Shown here piece after piece: positions 1 through 9,640 of a stretch of 64,000 nucleotides of DNA (its first letter is position 1; each line of letters starts with the position of its first letter). Below the pieces are notes generated by a model. That model saw only the letters and a program-made list of their open reading frames with translations. It was not told the DNA's origin and made no database searches. Both the position numbers and the translations under genes were made by a program. Source of the DNA: Bremia lactucae (lineage: Eukaryota > Oomycota > Peronosporomycetes > Peronosporales > Peronosporaceae); contig NC_090615.1 in the NCBI RefSeq assembly GCF_004359215.1, positions 1,908,542-1,972,541 of the forward strand. The letters are read 5' to 3'.

Positions 1-691
1 TTATGGAATGCTGATTGTCAGCATTCGTTTGAAGGTATCAAGCAAAGCTTGATGCAATCGCCCATCTTTGCGATTGCAGATCAAGACAGATCATTCCGTG
101 TGGTCTGTGACGCCAGCGATTTCGCAATCGGTTGCGCGTTGATGGAATACGATACAGACGGCGCGGAGCGCGTCGTCTGTTACCAATCGCGTCAGCTGAA
201 ACCAGCTGAACGCAATTTCCCAGTGCATGACAATGAACTCCTTGCCATGAAACATGCATTGGCTAAATTTAGGGTCTGTCTCCTAGGAAATAGACCGTTC
301 ATCCTATACGGACCATGCGTCATTACGCACGGCCGTAAACAGCCCACACCTTTCGCAAAGAATGGCGAGGTGGCTATCCTTCTTCGCGGAGTATAATTTC
401 TGAGTCGAATATAAACCAGGACGACTTAATGTCGTCGCTGATGCGTTATCACGCCGACCCGCTTTCGAGTCAGCAGTGCACTCCAACAGTGAAAATAATC
501 TTACTGTTGCAACACTCACAACGAGTGTTCCGTCATCAACCTTAGTTGATGACATCAAGAAAGCCTACAAAGAAGATAAGGACCTTCTAGTTGACGCTTC
601 AAGACGTTCATCAATTAGCCCTCTGTTTAACGAGAGACAAGCATCGTCACCGCTTCATATTGCCAAATTATACATGGCTCGTGCTTTCTGA
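1..691 (+). pseudogene. Ty3/gypsy RNase H and RH-IN linker, truncated at window edge
   Basis: The frame is open from base 1 and shows the gypsy RNase H signature VVCDASDFAIGCAL, then VCYQSRQLKPAERNFPVHDNELLAMKHAL. A frameshift near 380 and a TGA at 401 follow. The reading then resumes with VEYKPGRLNVVADALSRRP, the usual end of the RNase H domain, and a linker to about 691. RNase H removes the RNA strand of the RNA/DNA hybrid during reverse transcription. RT lies off the left edge. The TDH-type motif is damaged, with YGPCVIT where YTDHAS is expected. After about 675 the strand of homology flips to an antisense protease, so integrase is absent. Clearly a dead fragment. Confidence 0.85.
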
Positions 692-1080
692 GCCGTGGTA
701 ATCCAAGAAAAGCATCAAATTTGTCATCCAAATCAAGTACGATGAAGTTATCATTGTACTATTTACCCTTTAACGTCCACTGGTTACCAACTATACGTTT
801 CTTTACTGTTACAGATGCGCCTGTTGCTAGGCGCAATGTCATCCTCGTTAAAGGGATATCGCGCTCAACGAACTTGAGCCTGCGATCTTCAAGCGATTTG
901 CGTCGAACGAAATATCTCGACGCCCCACAATCGACTGGGGACTTTAGTGGCAATCTATTTGCCACTACAATTTTCAAGGTTACGAGGTTAACATCATCAC
1001 CTGGGGCAGTTACACACAATGTTTGTGTGTAAGGAGCAACTTTCGTCAAAAGGCCTGCAAATTCTTTGGCGTTGCTGAAT
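676..1080 (-). pseudogene. Ty3/gypsy retropepsin-like protease fragment
   Basis: On the minus strand, LTKVAPYTQTLCV leads into LVTLKIVVANRLP and the active-site stretch SPVDCGAS. This is the retropepsin flap and catalytic-loop region, with Cys in place of the usual Ser or Thr after the catalytic Asp. The same DCGAS is found in the copy at 11836-12057, so it is probably a family trait. The frame is -1 relative to the gag upstream (higher coordinates). A one-base deletion lies just before the LTKVAP segment compared with the other copies. The domain stops at about 676 against a plus-strand RNase H fragment, an inverted junction. Confidence 0.75.
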
Positions 1081-1120
1081 CAGTCGGGCGCTCCGCACCT
1101 ACTGATCCCGACCATTATTT
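1081..1120 (-). promoter_or_regulatory. Remnant gag-PR -1 frameshift signal (stem-loop plus slip site)
   Basis: Sense arms are CAGTAGG and CGGACTG-like (the plus strand reads CAGTCGG ... CCTACTG), one mismatch from perfect, with a 10-nt loop. The gag amber codon is in the 5' arm (CAG TAG). Nine nucleotides upstream is A-AAT-AAT, one base from the intact heptamer A-AAA-AAT at 12123-12129. Spacing and register match the intact copy. Confidence 0.6.
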
Positions 1121-2100
1121 GGCAATCCGCCTCGCCGCTGCGATTTCGCAAAAGCGTCGGATCCGCGTCCTCCGCTGTTCCTAGCGGGAGGTCGATCTTT
1201 TCGCGCAGTGCTTCTAGGCACTAACCGTTGGACACTACACTCATAGGCGTAGTCGTCCGTCTTTTGACAACATGTTACATTTTTGTAATCATTTTGTACT
1301 TGAAGAGCGAGATTTCTCGCTCTCTACATTCGAGAGGCCCATAGGTTCTGAACCTCCGTTTTCTTGTCGTCTCGGTGGACAATTAGCAATCGAGTAAAGG
1401 AAAGCCTGTTTCAGGTTCCGCAACAGAGACGCTTGGTCAAGCGTCTCTAGTTCGAGTCGAAACAGGTGAGTCTTGACAGGACCGCGAGACCCTTGATGAA
1501 CATGTGTGTCATCAATCGGATGACTCACGATACAACTGACCATGTATCGTGTATTTTGGGCATAAGCGTGAAGGTCACGCTTGCCCTGCTTCGAATCCAG
1601 GAGCTCGGCTCGAGCCCTGAATTTGCCACGTAGCGGCTCAAATTTTTGCCTGAGCCGGGTCTTAAAGACCTCATACGTCGTCTGATTCGACGAGCCATCT
1701 CAAAAGAGAGTTCCCTTCCACTACCCTAAGCTTATAGAATTTAATTATAAGCTTTCGGGTCGACGTGGAAGCGTCGGCCCATTAGCAGCATGTAAATGCT
1801 GCTGGGTTAACAGTTGTACCTGTTAGCACCCTGTTCCTCTCAGCACCTCCGCGTGTTGAGAGCCTTGCTGGTGAAGCAAGGCTACTTTCTTTCGGGCCCC
1901 GTCGAGTTTGTGTTGTATGAACTCGGCTTTGGCCGCATGCTGTTCATCTCTGCTCAGAGTATACAGCATGGCGCCAACGGCTGGTCCGCCTACGTCCTAA
2001 CTCATTCATTTGATCGCTCTTCATTCAAGGTCACTCAAATAAGTAAACCTTTCATGCGTTGCGTGATAGCCTTCTTGAGGGGCTGCCAAGCTCCCTTCTT

Positions 2101-2124
2101 CATCCAACATGTCCATGTTGGATG
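2101..2124 (-). promoter_or_regulatory. Conserved palindrome at gypsy gag start
   Basis: CATCCAACATG and CATGTTGGATG are perfect 11-bp inverted arms around a 2-nt loop. They contain the two in-frame ATG codons of gag (M-D-M-L-D like). The copy at 13213-13240 has T and A where this one has C and G at the paired position, a compensatory change. Confidence 0.6.
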
Positions 2125-2157
2125 GAACGTGCGTAGATCGTTGAACGGAGTACGAAA

Positions 2158-2165
2158 TGCTACCA
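2158..2165 (-). promoter_or_regulatory. Primer-binding site, gypsy
   Basis: The minus-strand sequence is TGGTAGCA, two bases (CC) inside the LTR end. It complements a tRNA 3' end TGCTACCA, the ending typical of eukaryotic initiator tRNA-Met. The same site is at 13271-13278 and 19499-19506. Confidence 0.65.
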
Positions 2166-2167
2166 GG

Positions 2168-2330
2168 TGTGACAGGGCACCCTTTGCTAGTACTGTTAAC
2201 AGTATTAGACAACCTATACTGACTACATTGAAGTGGGGGTGGCTCGGTAACTTCACGTACACGACGTGCAGAGGAATATTACAGGTAGCTTAGTGTCTAC
2301 ATGCTGATAGTTTTTATTTAAATATGTAGC
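2168..2330 (-). repeat. Partial gypsy LTR
   Basis: Starts TGTGACAGGGCACC, a mutated form of the TGTAACGGGCACC at 54342, and matches that LTR for about 130 bp (for example CAGAGGAATATTAC). Similarity fades near 2330. It is the gag-proximal end of the 5' LTR of the minus-strand element to its left. Bases 2331-2445 show nothing recognisable. Confidence 0.65.
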
Positions 2331-2445
2331 CTACCCTTTTTATTAAGCAGATGGAGATGTCCATTGACTCCGCCTTGATCTTAACAGAACGGCAAAAGGT
2401 GGATATAGCCTTTTTTAAACTCGGAGGCATGGAGTGGGTACTATC

Positions 2446-2631
2446 TGTTGAAGATTGATGTGTTCATCGAAAGTGTTACGCTTTATGCATATGCGTGTAT
2501 AGGGGAAGTATAACAAGGGATCGTATGACAATAATAATGCGGAAAAAAGTGAGAAGAAAATTCATGAGCTGTGGCTCAGTCGGGTAAGGCATGGCAGTGT
2601 CATCCCGCAGGTCACCGGTTTCGTACCCGGC
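2446..2631 (+). repeat. Left terminal repeat of C1
   Basis: Aligns by eye with 6469-6653 along its whole length, including CTTTATGCATATGCGTGTAT and a tRNA-like end. If the LTR proper ends at the CA near 2564 or 6586 it would be only about 120 bp long. The shared tRNA-like segment beyond that would then need another explanation. Confidence 0.65.
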
Positions 2632-2637
2632 GCTCTG
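2565..2637 (+). other. tRNA-like segment (A and B box), left copy
   Basis: TGGCTCAGTCGG fits an RNA polymerase III A box, and CCGGTTTCGTACCCGG contains a T-arm or B-box-like stem. The acceptor ends pair poorly in the canonical register. Probably a tRNA-derived SINE head or tRNA relic rather than a working tRNA gene. Confidence 0.4.
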
Positions 2638-3349
2638 AATGCAGTAAAGAAGCAGCAGGCGCAAGCCGCGATCGCGCTGAATCTGAGTGACGCGCAGTTG
2701 ATGCATAGTATCGACGCTACGACGGCAAGAGAGGCTGGGGGAGGCTGGTAGAGTTTCACCGTACACAAGACATGGCGAATCGACTTCGGCTTAAGAAAAT
2801 GTTTGCCTCGTTCAAGTATATAGCTTCAAGTAATAGTGGTCACCTAACGGAGCTTGAACATCTAGTGATGAAGATGAATAGCGCAAAGTGCGGGCCACGT
2901 GAAGAGGACGTATGTGCGGTGATGCTGAGTAGTCTACCTGCAAGCTACGAGAGCTTAGTGCAGACACCGCATGTCGGTGTCAAGCTTTAATTTCAGTGAC
3001 CTCGTGGGCAAGCTGATTGCTGAGAAAGTGCGGCACAAGAACACGGCACGGGTAAAGGAAGCAACGGCTCTTTACACAAGGAAGAGAAACGGCAAGCAGC
3101 ACCCGAAGAAGCAGCAAGAGCGGCGTGATAAAGACAGTCAGGAGCGTGTATCAAATGTGGCAAGGTCGACCACTATGCTAGAGATTGCCGTTCAAGTTGT
3201 GGACCACGAGAAATACGAGAAGCGGGACACCATCGCTCCAACGTCGAATTTAATGCTAGCGAATGGTCCGTCAGCGGCTGCTGGGTTATGGACAGTGGCG
3301 CATCTGCACACATGTGCAAGGACCGGGAAGCTTTTGTGGAGTTATGAGG
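2637..3349 (+). pseudogene. C1 gag (UBN2-type), zinc knuckle and protease
   Basis: Frames joined across a shift near 2737 read AAIALNLSDAQLMHSIDATT, then LRLKKMFASFKY, then MLSSLPASYESLV: the UBN2 gag core of copia elements. A perfect CCHC knuckle (CX2CX4HX4C, CIKCGKVDHYARDC) is at 3147-3188. In the same frame, WVMDSGASAHMCKDREAF carries an intact DSG protease active site at 3291-3299. The frame ends in TGA at 3347-3349. Stops at 2988 and frameshifts break the ORF. The gag N-terminus (about 60 residues by comparison with relatives) is missing. Confidence 0.8.
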
Positions 3350-3434
3350 AAGTGTGCCAGGCGCGCAGTATATCAAGCGCGAAGAGTACTGTGAAGCTCA
3401 ATGTCATCGGCCATAGAACGGTGAAGCTACGAGT

Positions 3435-4731
3435 TTGGACCTGGAGAACACTCTCCATGTAGAAGATCTGGCAAATAATTTATTCTCGCTAACGGCTGCA
3501 TCAGAGCGAGAAATGACAGTAGAGATCACGAGCAACGAGTGCATCGTGAAACGGGGCGGTACACCAGTTGCCACTGAAAGGAAGCAGGTCTTCCTGACGT
3601 ACTTCAACGTTGAGGTTGGTTCGGAGTGCCACGTAGCCGCGTACGAGAGCGAGTTATGGCACAAAAGACTGGGTCACGCATCGTACGGGACGATAAATGA
3701 TATGATCAAGGACTGAAGGATCAAGGGCGCGAAAATGAAGGCCGACGTCTTATGTGACGTATGCGCGACATCCAAGCAAGTACCCAAGTCATTCAAGGCA
3801 AGCGAGGAAGACAAGGGACTCAGGGAGAGTGTGCGTTTTGACGGTATCGTGTGCTCCGACGTGCTTGGACCAATCACTCCAGCTTCAAGATCCGGCTTCG
3901 AGTACAGTGTGAGTTTTATCAGGATGAAGAGCCGGTATGTGACGGTTTATCCATTGCGAGAGAAGAGTGAGGCCATGAGCGCGTTTGAAAGGTTTTATCG
4001 GGAGACTAATACAGCGTCTGGGACTACGATCAAGGTTAATCGAAGTGACAACTGTGGTGAGTACAGAAACGCGGCAATGGACAGCTTCTGCAAAGAAAAG
4101 TAAATTAAGCAAGAGTACACGGTTCCGTTCAATCCTGAACAGAACGTCATCGGTGGAAATGACGCGCCGCATGCTTAGGGACAGCGGTCTCCACAAATCT
4201 TACTGGTGCTGAGCGTTAAGACAGCGGCAGACATTCGGAATGTGATTCCGAACTCGTCGAACAAAGAAGTTAAGTCCGTACGAGATGGTGTTTAAGCGAA
4301 AGCCACGCATCGATCATATGCGCGTGCTTGGTTCGCAATGTAACGCGTACGTAACAAAGGAGAAACGAAAGAAGCTGAACGATTCGGGCGTGAAGTGTTA
4401 TTTTCTTAGTTACGCGAAAGATCACAAGGCGTACCGACTACTTAACGCGGATGATGGCTCAATCATAGTTTTAAGAAGAGTGACATTTGCTGAACATCCC
4501 ACCTCAAAGGAAATGAAAAAGGAAGACGATCGAATTATCGACATCATTGAATATGAAGAAAATTGGGAGACGTCGACACTTGACGATAATGGTGTGGAGG
4601 TTCCCGCAAATGATGAAAGGCTTCGGATTCCGCCACTTAAAGCTTGCCGTGATACGATTCGTGGTAGCCAAAAAACGAGTCCAGTTTTCAAGGTCAGGTT
4701 CCTACTCGAGCATCAAGATCGCCCGGAATAG
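3435..4731 (+). pseudogene. C1 integrase
   Basis: In order: the pre-integrase zinc region LWHKRLGHASYG ... CDVCATSKQ, the core with first Asp near CSDVLGP, the second Asp at RSDNCGEY (usually RSDNGGEY), and the post-core region MRVLGSQCNAYVTKEKRKKL. The stretch that should hold the third catalytic residue (PxTPQxNGVAERMNRT in relatives) is scrambled around 4110-4260. The reading frame changes there. Stops at 3714 and 4101 also break it. Copia integrase inserts the cDNA into the host genome. Confidence 0.8.
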
Positions 4732-4924
4732 ACGGCGAAGAAGAGTGGATGGGTTTGATCTGTTTAAAAGAAGCGCGGTGTGATGCGCTCCGAACAAGAG
4801 TTTCCTAACCTAACCTATGTCGCGGTCACTTAAATTTGGACGACTTCGAGGGAGAAGACGACTCGTTCTATTTTTCATCGCAGAGGACGATGGAGAACAA
4901 GCTTCAAGCTACGAAGAAGCATTA

Positions 4925-5919
4925 ATGAGTAAGAACAAGAAACATGGCTGGAAGCGATGAAGAGCGAGGTGCAGTCACTAAATGAACACAGCACGTGGGC
5001 GCTAGTGGACATATCCACCGAACAAGAGGGTTTGTTGGCTGCGAGTGGGTATTTCGGATCAAGCGCGTTTTAAGTGGAGATATTGGCATGTTCAAGGCAC
5101 GATTAGTTGCGAAAGAATTTACGCAGCGACCTGGGATCGGCTTCGTCGAGACTTTTGCGCCAGTGACACGCAAAGAGTCAATCGATACGGTATTGGCAAT
5201 TGCAGCAGCTAAAGACTTGAAGACAAAAAATGTCAACGTTGATACCGCATTCTTGTATGGAGAAGCTGATGATGAAGTCTACATGGACCAATCCGACGGT
5301 TTTGAAGGTCAACAAAATTCGATGAAGACGTGTTTACTGCAGAAAGCGCTGTATAGAACCAAGCGGCCCGGTGCGGCAGTGGAATAGCAAACTAAATTAG
5401 CATCGTGAAAATCAAGGATTCAAAAGCACTTCAGCAGATCCGTGTGTTTATTCGAGTGTGTCAAGCGGCGAATACAGCATCATCGTTATTTACATGGATG
5501 GCCTAATGATGTTTGGTAAAACTAAGGAGCACATCACGGACATTAAGAGTGCGCTTAAGCACGAGTTCAGCATCAAGGAGCTTGGGGATCACAAGTACTG
5601 CTTGGGAATCGAGATTCACCGCAAGCGCGACGAACACTTAATCAAGATGAACCAGAAAGCATACAAAGGCGACTCGGAAAGGTTCGAAATCGAGAATTGC
5701 AAGGACGTGCACACACCAGCGGACAAAAATTCGAAACTAGTGAAGATGCCTGAAGAGGAAGCGTTTGAACCGAAATTTCCGTATCGCGAACTGGTGGGTG
5801 CATTAATATACATAGCGACTTGTACACGACCAGACATCGCGCATGCGGTTGGCGAAGTTGCCAAGTTCTGTGAGCGACGGGAATCACACTGGGTGGCGGC
5901 CAAGCGAATTTTCAAGTAA
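4925..5919 (+). pseudogene. C1 reverse transcriptase
   Basis: The N-terminal RVT_2 region reads KARLVAKEFTQRPGIGFVET FAPV, followed by VNVDTAFLYGEADDEVYM. After a shift near 5390 comes the catalytic region IVIYMDGLMMFGKT, where the second Asp of YxDD is Gly, so polymerisation should fail. Then ELGDHKYCLGIEIHR and FPYRELVGALIYIATCTRPD, the copia RT-RH connector. The stop at 5917 ends the frame. Confidence 0.85.
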
Positions 5920-6460
5920 TTGAAGACGACTACAGATATCAGGAATTGTGTTTAGCGGCGTTAACAAGGGGGAGCTCATTGGATTCGCGGATGCAAATTG
6001 GGCAGGCGACTTAGACATCCGGCGTTCAACGACGTGATATGTCTTGTTCCTGAACGGCAGCACGATCTAATGGAACTCCAAGCGTCAGCCGACCATTACG
6101 ACATCAAGCAGAAGCAGAGTATACGAGTCTGTAGAACGCAACTCGAGAGGCAGTCTGGCTTTGAAATTTGATAAAGAACTTGAAGCACAAGACGGATATG
6201 GCGACGACGATTTTTCAAGAAAATCAAGGATGTATTGCGCTAGCCAAGAATCCTGGTTACCATTCGCGCACGAAGCTCATCGACATCAAGTTTCATTTCT
6301 TGCGTGAGATGGTGGCAAGTTAGGTAATTGCGCTTGAGTACAAGCCGACGGAAGAAATGATCGCTGACGGGTTGGCCAAGGTCTTCCAAGAGCCAAGCAC
6401 ACCAATTTCATCATGGGACTCGGCATGGCGGCATAAGGGCATCAATTCGAGTGCACATCA
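5920..6460 (+). pseudogene. C1 RNase H C-terminal region
   Basis: Degraded frames give IGFADANWAGDLDIRRSTT, then an EN(Q)GCIALAKNPGYHSRTKLI stretch and MIADGLAKVF. These match the copia RNase H order DADWAGD, EDNQ, KHIDI, DxLTK. Stops at several positions inactivate it. A purine-rich ACGGAGAG ends at 6468, next to the right repeat. Confidence 0.75.
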
Positions 6461-6468
6461 ACGGAGAG

Positions 6469-6653
6469 TGTTGAACATTGATGTGTTCGTCGAAAGTGTT
6501 GCACTTTATGCATATGCGTGTATAGAGAAAATATAGCAAGGGATCATATGACAAGAATAATACGGAGAAGAAGTGTGAGGAAATCATGCGTTGTGGCTCA
6601 GTCGGGTAAGGCATGGCTGTGCCATCCCACAGGTCACCGGTTCGGGACCCGGC
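6469..6653 (+). repeat. Right terminal repeat of C1
   Basis: Starts TGTTGAACATTGATG just after a purine tract and aligns with 2446-2631. The homology ends at the CCGGC of the tRNA-like segment. Confidence 0.65.
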
Positions 6654-6659
6654 AACGAC
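6587..6659 (+). other. tRNA-like segment (A and B box), right copy
   Basis: TGGCTCAGTCGG (A box) and GGTTCGGGACC (B box) sit at tRNA-like spacing. CGTTG (6589-6593) and CAACG (6653-6657) form five of the seven acceptor pairs in the canonical register, and a T-arm CCGG/CCGG forms. The anticodon arm does not fold normally. The 290 bp after it (to 6943) hold nothing I recognise. Confidence 0.45.
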
Positions 6660-6943
6660 AAAAAGCAAAACCTTCGGGAACTGGTGGTTATGGGTTAATC
6701 AGCACTGTACTGCCAGACAGTGACGTCCCCCACTCTATGGTGGTCCACATATGTGGGAAACGGGCGCTCCGAACGATAAGATAGGTATAACGGTAGGATA
6801 GAGTTAACAGTAGGATCGAGATAAACTCAGAATATAACTTACTTTCCGGTATGCAATCTCGTCCGTAAGCCCATTTCAAGCTTCATACACCACGTAATTT
6901 AACACTATCGTGCAGTACGTCCATAAACGATGATTTTTCCTCA

Positions 6944-7520
6944 TTGGATTCGCTAAATCAGCAAATGACTAGCATGTTTGCACCGCCTGATCAGGCTTTT
7001 CGCATGCGAGCACGGCTCCAATCGACTCGACAGGGTAAACGAACCCTAGCGGACTATGTCCAGAAGTTGAGAACTCTAATTGTATCGATGCATCAAGACT
7101 CGGTGCAAGAAACAATTGTCGTAACAATCTTTATGGGGAGTCTCAATAGGTCGTTGCCCGGACGGAATTATTCCCATCTCATCCTGCTACTTTCGAAGAG
7201 GCAGTTGCCATAGCGCTACGCACTGAGTTCGACTTTAAGTCTGCTCGTGAAAGCACGCCTGTTTTCCGAACAAGCTCTTCGAGCACATGAGTACCGCCTA
7301 ATAGACCGGAACCCATGGATCGAAGCCTCGTTGAGGAAGGAGAAAATGCTTTCAAGCTGTGGAACAGCGAAAGAAGGTCCGTAGATGCTATATGTGAGGA
7401 AGCACGAAACAATTACGTCCGGCCTGTCCCCTACGAAATACGCGTAAAGCTCGAAAGAGCACTAATTCCGGACTATACCAGAAATCTCGTACGGTACGGG
7501 AAAACGTCGATACCCAGTAG
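6944..7520 (+). pseudogene. G2 gag
   Basis: Retrotransposon gag core: MTSMFAPPDQAFRMRARLQS then RQGKRTLADYVQKLRTLI and VTIFMGSLNRSLPGR. After frame changes, EPMDRSLVEEGE at 7312 matches the EPMDLSYVES motif of the gag copies at 12.4 and 20.0 kb. A degraded CCHC knuckle begins with TGC at 7386; its second Cys codon is TGA. Its frame runs on to CAG TAG (7515-7520), the conserved amber end of gag in this family. There is at least one indel near 7380. Confidence 0.75.
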
Positions 7521-7538
7521 GTGCGGGGCGCCCTACTG
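7498..7538 (+). promoter_or_regulatory. Remnant gag-PR frameshift signal in G2
   Basis: Arms CAGTAGG (7515-7521) and CCTACTG (7532-7538) are a perfect 7-bp inverted repeat with a 10-nt loop. The gag amber codon is in the 5' arm. An A-rich GGGAAAAC ends exactly 9 nt upstream, the spacing of the intact heptamer at 12123-12129. The -1 frame across the stem reads VGAGRPT. Confidence 0.6.
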
Positions 7539-7686
7539 CGGAAACCTAGGCTCTGTTGAACCTCTAAGATGTGAGACTAAACAGGTCTTAGCCCCAATTA
7601 TCTCGGTGCGTAATGGCACGGAGCGTGAGTACAAGCCTGGCTTGTTAGTCGCTCAAGCGACCGTGAAGGGCTTTGATAAGCCATGA

Positions 7687-7962
7687 TCTATTTTAATTGA
7701 CTCAAGAGCGTCTTGTAATAATCCTCGGCGTCTTTCCCTTCAGGGAGGTCAACAATATGTTGACGCGCTTAAAGCGCATAAAACTGATACAATCACTGTT
7801 CGCTTAGCGACTAGGATTTGTGTCACTGATCCTATAATTCCAATGAACTTAGGCATAAGGTTTCTGGACTTTGACAGTGTGGAACGCTGTATCGTCCTTG
7901 ATTTGGATTCGAGATATGATCTCATCCTTGAAATGGCCTGGCTTGAGCACCATGAGCCATAG
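7687..7962 (+). pseudogene. G2 retropepsin-like protease
   Basis: A stop-to-stop frame of 92 codons with no ATG. It starts SILIDSRASCNNPRR, where the catalytic DSG has become DSR, and ends with the family motif RYDLILEMAWLEHHEP (YDLILGMPWL in relatives), then TAG. The upstream frame is also open apart from a TGA at 7684-7686 that replaces an expected Trp codon. The protease would cut Gag-Pol. The Gly to Arg change beside the catalytic Asp should abolish activity. Confidence 0.8.
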
Positions 7963-8254
7963 ATCGATTAGAGGTCTAAGACCTTAGGCGCCAGGCGCAA
8001 TGTTCCTAGCAAAGTTTGGGAGAGTCATGAACCACCTTTTCTAGGCAAAACAGTGCTATTGGCGCGGGTCATTGACTGAGTATGTCAGTGTTTTAGACTT
8101 GGAATGTCTGATTTACTAAACTCCAATGTTGAAAACATTAATTCTGAGCCCGACTCAGAAGAAATAAGTGGAACGGAACGTACTCCGTCGAGTGACACTC
8201 GTTGTAATAACACTCACTGAACGCTGAAAGCATTGTTGGCCTAAGGTCGAGTCA

Positions 8255-8490
8255 TCAAGGGCGTAATATCCCTGAGATAGGTGGAGTGGTTAGTCTAAGT
8301 CCACCGAGTGTGGTCGGTCGAGGTGGCACCATACTGAGTGTCAGTAGTGACACTATTGGCGGTCGCCAGGACCTCAAGGGTGCAATATCCCTGAGATACG
8401 TGGAGTGGCACGTCTAAGTCCACCGAGTGTGGTCGGCCGATGTGGCACCATACTGAGTGTCAATAGTGACACTATTGGCGATTCGCCAGG
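8255..8490 (+). repeat. Tandem duplication, two copies of about 119 bp
   Basis: TCAAGGGCGTAATATCCCTG at 8255 and TCAAGGGTGCAATATCCCTG at 8374 start two adjacent near-identical units. Each unit includes GTCCACCGAGTGTGGTCGG and an inverted repeat AGTGTCA/TGACACT with a 4-nt loop. The units lie between the protease and RT of G2, where no conserved domain is expected. Confidence 0.85.
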
Positions 8491-8962
8491 GCATTTTGGG
8501 TCAAACCCTTCTAATGCACGTGAAGCAACACATATACGTTCGCTGGATAAGGAAGTTTGAGTTACCTAACTCCTTATCGGATGTCGATTTAGATACCATA
8601 TCTGGTATAGATACAATATAGGCTAAAAAATTCGGTGACGTGAATGTCCCGGCCTCTAAGAAGCGTATTGTCTCTACTCCAAGACAGGGGAGACGCGAAG
8701 CGTTTAAACCCTGCCAAAAGTGATACGAGTGAGCAATTACACACGCTTGTATATGGTGTAACCGGTAACAGCGAGGGAGAAGTTGGCCTTGCGGCAATCC
8801 CTTCGTTACATGCTCTTTTAGAGCTAGACGAAATGTCTATCGATGTATGAGATGGTGATTATTCGACCAACGATTGAGTTAAACTCATCGTCACTACTCG
8901 ACGAAGCTTTCCTGGGTGACACAAAGCTGCACTTAGTGCGCGGAGTGGGTCATCGATTCTTA

Positions 8963-9640
8963 AAAATCCTACGGATACATTTTATTCCTTGATTAAGGAA
9001 CTCCAAGATGTGGTATGTACCAATCCACCATCTGTTTTACCTCCGGATATAGGTGTCCGTCATGAAATTGACTTGGTTTCGGGAACCAAATATTGTATCA
9101 CACGATAGTGGCCTTTTCCAAAAGAACAGTGTTAAGTTATTGACGATTTCTTCCGTGCTAAGCACAAGGCTGGAATGGTACGAGAGAGCAAACCTCCCCA
9201 TTCGACACCAAATTTTCGAGTTTAAAAGCCAAATGGTAAATGCGCATTGTACATGCTTATAGTAAGCGTAATGCTGCTACTATACCAGCACAAATCCCCA
9301 TTCCTAGAAAGGATGTTCTTCAGAACAATATGGTGCGATGTAGAATGTACAGTGCTTTTGACTTAGTTGATGGTTACTACCAACTGCTCATGCGAGCTAC
9401 CGATATTCCGTTTACAGCGGTTAGCACCCCAAGCGGAATGCTATGGGAGTGTTTGGTTATGCCACATAGGCTTTCCAACGCCCCGGCAAAATTTAATCGT
9501 CTAGTGACGCAACTCATCGAGGTTATGCACAGACTTATTTTGATGACATTTTTGTCCATAGTCATGCGGAGCAGGGTCGGTCGTATATGGAAAACCATTT
9601 AGACCATTTGCGAGCAGTGCTCGTGTATGCGCACAAAGCG
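8963..9640 (+). pseudogene. G2 reverse transcriptase
   Basis: Starts with LIKELQDVVCTNPPSVLPPD and HEIDLVSGTKYC, then IVHAYSKRNAATIPAQIPIP, YSAFDLVDGYYQLLMR and the VSTPSGMLWECLVMPHRLSN region with AKFNRLV. After a frameshift just upstream, QTYFDDIFVHSHAEQ (YFDD at about 9536-9547) keeps both catalytic Asp residues. The polymerase motifs therefore survive, but only across three frames with stops near 9109 and elsewhere. Confidence 0.85.

Larger units (their letters stand above)
1081..2150 (-). pseudogene. Ty3/gypsy gag, decayed
   Basis: The minus strand encodes pieces of the same gag seen better preserved at 12108-13240 and 19928-20961. A segment at 1289-1543 contains SRGPVKTHLFRLELETLDQA, and another has PPRRQENGGSEPMGLSNVE, matching the gag carboxyl half. 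The gag start lies in a palindrome at 2101-2124 next to the primer-binding site and LTR, so this is the 5' end of a minus-strand element. Several frameshifts and stops interrupt it. Gag would package the element RNA into cytoplasmic particles, but this copy cannot make a full-length protein. Confidence 0.7.
2446..6653 (+). mobile_element. Ty1/copia element C1 with terminal direct repeats
   Basis: The domain order gag, zinc knuckle, PR, IN, RT, RH on the plus strand is diagnostic of Ty1/copia. Direct repeats of about 186 bp, both starting TGTTGAA, lie at 2446-2631 and 6469-6653. A purine-rich ACGGAGAG precedes the right repeat and fits a polypurine tract. The left repeat runs almost directly into mid-gag, so the leader, primer-binding site and gag N-terminus are missing. 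Many stops and frameshifts are present and the RT active site is mutated, so it is non-autonomous. Confidence 0.85.

Noticed and set aside
2476..2768. Overlapping minus-strand frames over the C1 left repeat
   Set aside because: They run antisense to the copia repeat and gag and have no domain; shadows of the real plus-strand content.
6587..6659. A functional tRNA gene
   Set aside because: The anticodon arm does not form a 7-nt loop, two acceptor pairs fail and the same sequence recurs in the other C1 repeat; better called tRNA-like.
7498..7514. Canonical slippery G-GGA-AAC in G2
   Set aside because: The actual run is GGGAAAAC with one extra A and is out of register with the gag frame; only the position matches the intact signal.
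8255..8490. CRISPR-like repeat
   Set aside because: Only two long contiguous units with no spacers, inside a eukaryotic gypsy element.
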